Positions 61,564 to 64,000 of a stretch of 64,000 bases of DNA are shown here, in pieces. The position numbers and the translations under genes are program-made. Below the pieces are notes generated by a model. It saw only the letters and a list, made by a program, of their open reading frames with translations, was not told the DNA's origin and did not search any database. Position 1 is the stretch's first letter, and the number at the start of each line of letters is the position of its first letter. Source of the stretch: Xestospongia muta (taxonomy: Eukaryota; Porifera; Demospongiae; Haplosclerida; Petrosiidae); NCBI GenBank assembly GCA_963693285.1, contig OY848928.1, positions 372,501 to 436,500 of the forward strand, written 5' to 3'.

Positions 61564-62618
61564 ATGGCCACATCGAACTCGACATCGCTACAAAGATTAG
61601 CTGGAGAGTTGAAAAGTTTACACCAAGAACCTGTTGAAGGTTTTATAGTGACCCTACCTTCTGAAGAAGACTTGTATACTTGGCATGTAGCCATATTTGG
61701 TCCTCCCGACACTCCCTACCAGGGAGGGTACTTCAAAGTAAGCCTATCCCTTTCATCAATCATTAATTGTCTTCGTCTAACTAGGCAGAAATGAAGTTCC
61801 CAGTCGATTATCCTTACTCACCACCAAAACTCAAATTCCTCACACCGCTCCTTCATCCTAATGTTTATTCTGTAAGTCTCTGCCCACTTTGACATGATCT
61901 TTGTCTGAGTGTTGTTGTATTGAACTGTTATAGCATTTTGATTGAGGGTTACTCTCCATTTTTGTGTCTTAGGATGGCGAGCTGTGTGTTTCTATTTTAC
62001 ACCCTCCTGGTGAGGACATGTTGAGCGGTGAACTACCTCAAGAGAGGTGGAATCCAACGCAAAGTGTTAGGTATCTGATAACGGAAAGGATGTGCCAAGT
62101 TTTTATAATTTATTTGTTACAGGACAATATTACTTAGTGTAATATCATTATTAAACGAACCAAATACCTTCTCAGCCGCTAATGTGGATGCTTCGGTTTT
62201 GTACCGCAAATGGAGGGACAGCCGAGGAAAAGATAAACAGTATATCGATATTATCAAGTGAGAAAGAGAGAGACATGTAATACATTCTTACAATTAGAAA
62301 TAAATAAATCATTATATACTGAAAGTAATCAAAAAGAAGTAATATCCTTTGATCTTTTATACATTCAGGAAACAAGTCGAGACATCACTTAAAGAAGCAG
62401 AGAAGGACAATGTCCACGTACCACAGACACTAGAAGAATACACAGCTACAGTTAAAAAACAGACAAAACATTCAGCTAGCAATAGCGAAGTAGACGACGT
62501 TTTAGATTTTGACGATGACTACATGGAAAGTACTACTGAGGACGAAGAGGAAGAAGACTGTATTGAAGAAGGTAGTGACGAAGAAATGAACTGCGAAGTG
62601 GACAGTGGAACAGCTTAA
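61564..62618 (+). CDS. UBE2R2: UBE2R/CDC34-type ubiquitin-conjugating enzyme
   Basis: E2 partner of SCF ligases. [23 protein letters not shown] starts the UBC fold, followed by [20 protein letters not shown] and [24 protein letters not shown]. The catalytic segment is [20 protein letters not shown], with the active Cys and the acidic-loop insertion unique to CDC34-class E2s, then [24 protein letters not shown]. The C-terminal tail is strongly acidic ([29 protein letters not shown]), as required for docking to the cullin basic canyon. Complete with five short exons. Confidence 0.96.
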
Positions 62619-63146
62619 GACCACACCTACTTGCTAGTAATCATGTTTTCCTTTATTACATGTATCCAGTTTCTCTAATTAATACCCATACTGTGCTTGT
62701 TGTTTACGTATTGTTATCTCAATTTCAATGATTTTTTTGTAGGATAAATTTATATTGTCCAGATAGTACTACGTATTTCTTTATTTGTTCTATATTTGAT
62801 ATTTTTATCAGTAAACCTAGTATATATATTATATGTTCCATCTTTGTAATTCATTGTTTAAGTACATGCATTATTGCAAAAAAACAATCTGTCCTTTTTA
62901 AAACAACTCTTGTCTACTACACCCTCCATTAAACCCCAACATTGCATGTTTACCAGACCCTCTTACAAATCCAAAATTAACATGTTTACTGGACCCTTCA
63001 TGTAAAAGGTGGCCTACAACATTCAACTATTACTTTTTAAAACAAGTTATTATTATGCAGAATACATTATTAATGCACTAAGATTGTAATAATTGGTTAT
63101 TGCCTAAACAACCCTCATAAATTTTACAGCTCTACTGTGCTCTAGT
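62619..63146. other. UBE2R / ATP5F1A convergent spacer
   Basis: About 530 bp of AT-rich DNA with a short duplicated phrase (CATGTTTACCAGACCCT and CATGTTTACTGGACCCT near 62946-62998). Nothing else was recognised. Confidence 0.45.

Positions 63147-64000
<854 letters not shown>

Overview
This is a gene-dense nuclear segment of a non-bilaterian animal, most likely a demosponge of the Amphimedon type. That assignment is inference. It rests on AT-rich DNA, on the many short introns (several only 40-60 bp), on gaps of about 70-300 bp between genes, and on an animal gene set (Munc13, T-box, WASP, RasGRF, PTPN9, TTLL). Nothing looks prokaryotic or viral.

Layout. 1-6851 (-): 5' two-thirds of a Munc13/UNC13 gene with a tRNA-Trp in an intron. 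7006-10057 (+): DDX59 helicase. 10314-12327 (+): T-box factor with a repeat-built tail. 12.5-14.2 kb: tandem broken copies of the DDX59 and BLM 3' ends. 14245-18107 (-): BLM/RecQ helicase. 18241-20287 (+): WASP. 20620-22285 (-): UBE2Q. 22523-23409 (+): MIS12-like. 23499-26553 (-): TTLL polyglutamylase. 26653-27754 (-): SFR1. 27826-29467 (+): IDH3A. 29765-30992 (+): dual-specificity phosphatase. 31106-33222 (-): chondroitin synthase/polymerizing factor-like. 33322-37633 (-): EFL1. 37893-43193 (+): PTPN9-like phosphatase with frame breaks. 43638-50609 (+): RasGRF. 51242-53585 (-): mitochondrial PPR-type protein. 54.25-54.61 kb (+): candidate structured non-coding RNA. 54.74-55.88 kb: 183-bp satellite. 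55919-56726 (+): 3' fragment of cystinosin. 57074-59910 (+): trifunctional-enzyme-alpha-like protein with a degenerate dehydrogenase part and a membrane tail. 59966-61260 (-): PSMA4. 61564-62618 (+): UBE2R/CDC34. 63147-64000 (-): 3' end of ATP5F1A.

Most neighbours are unrelated housekeeping genes, so this is not an operon-like system. Several are head-to-head pairs whose start codons are only 71-304 bp apart (UNC13/DDX59, BLM/WASP, UBE2Q/MIS12, SFR1/IDH3A, EFL1/PTPN9, PSMA4/UBE2R), which implies shared bidirectional promoters.

The most notable signals outside the genes are four. (CT)n microsatellites lie inside introns, always pyrimidine-rich on the sense strand and often ending at the 3' splice site. 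A GC-richer, hairpin-rich RNA candidate has a TATA-like box before it and a T9 run after it. A tandem DDX59/BLM 3'-end duplication lies beside the T-box gene. An N-terminally disrupted PTPN9 lies between two long CT arrays. CDS spans below run from start to stop codon and include introns; exon edges were read by eye.
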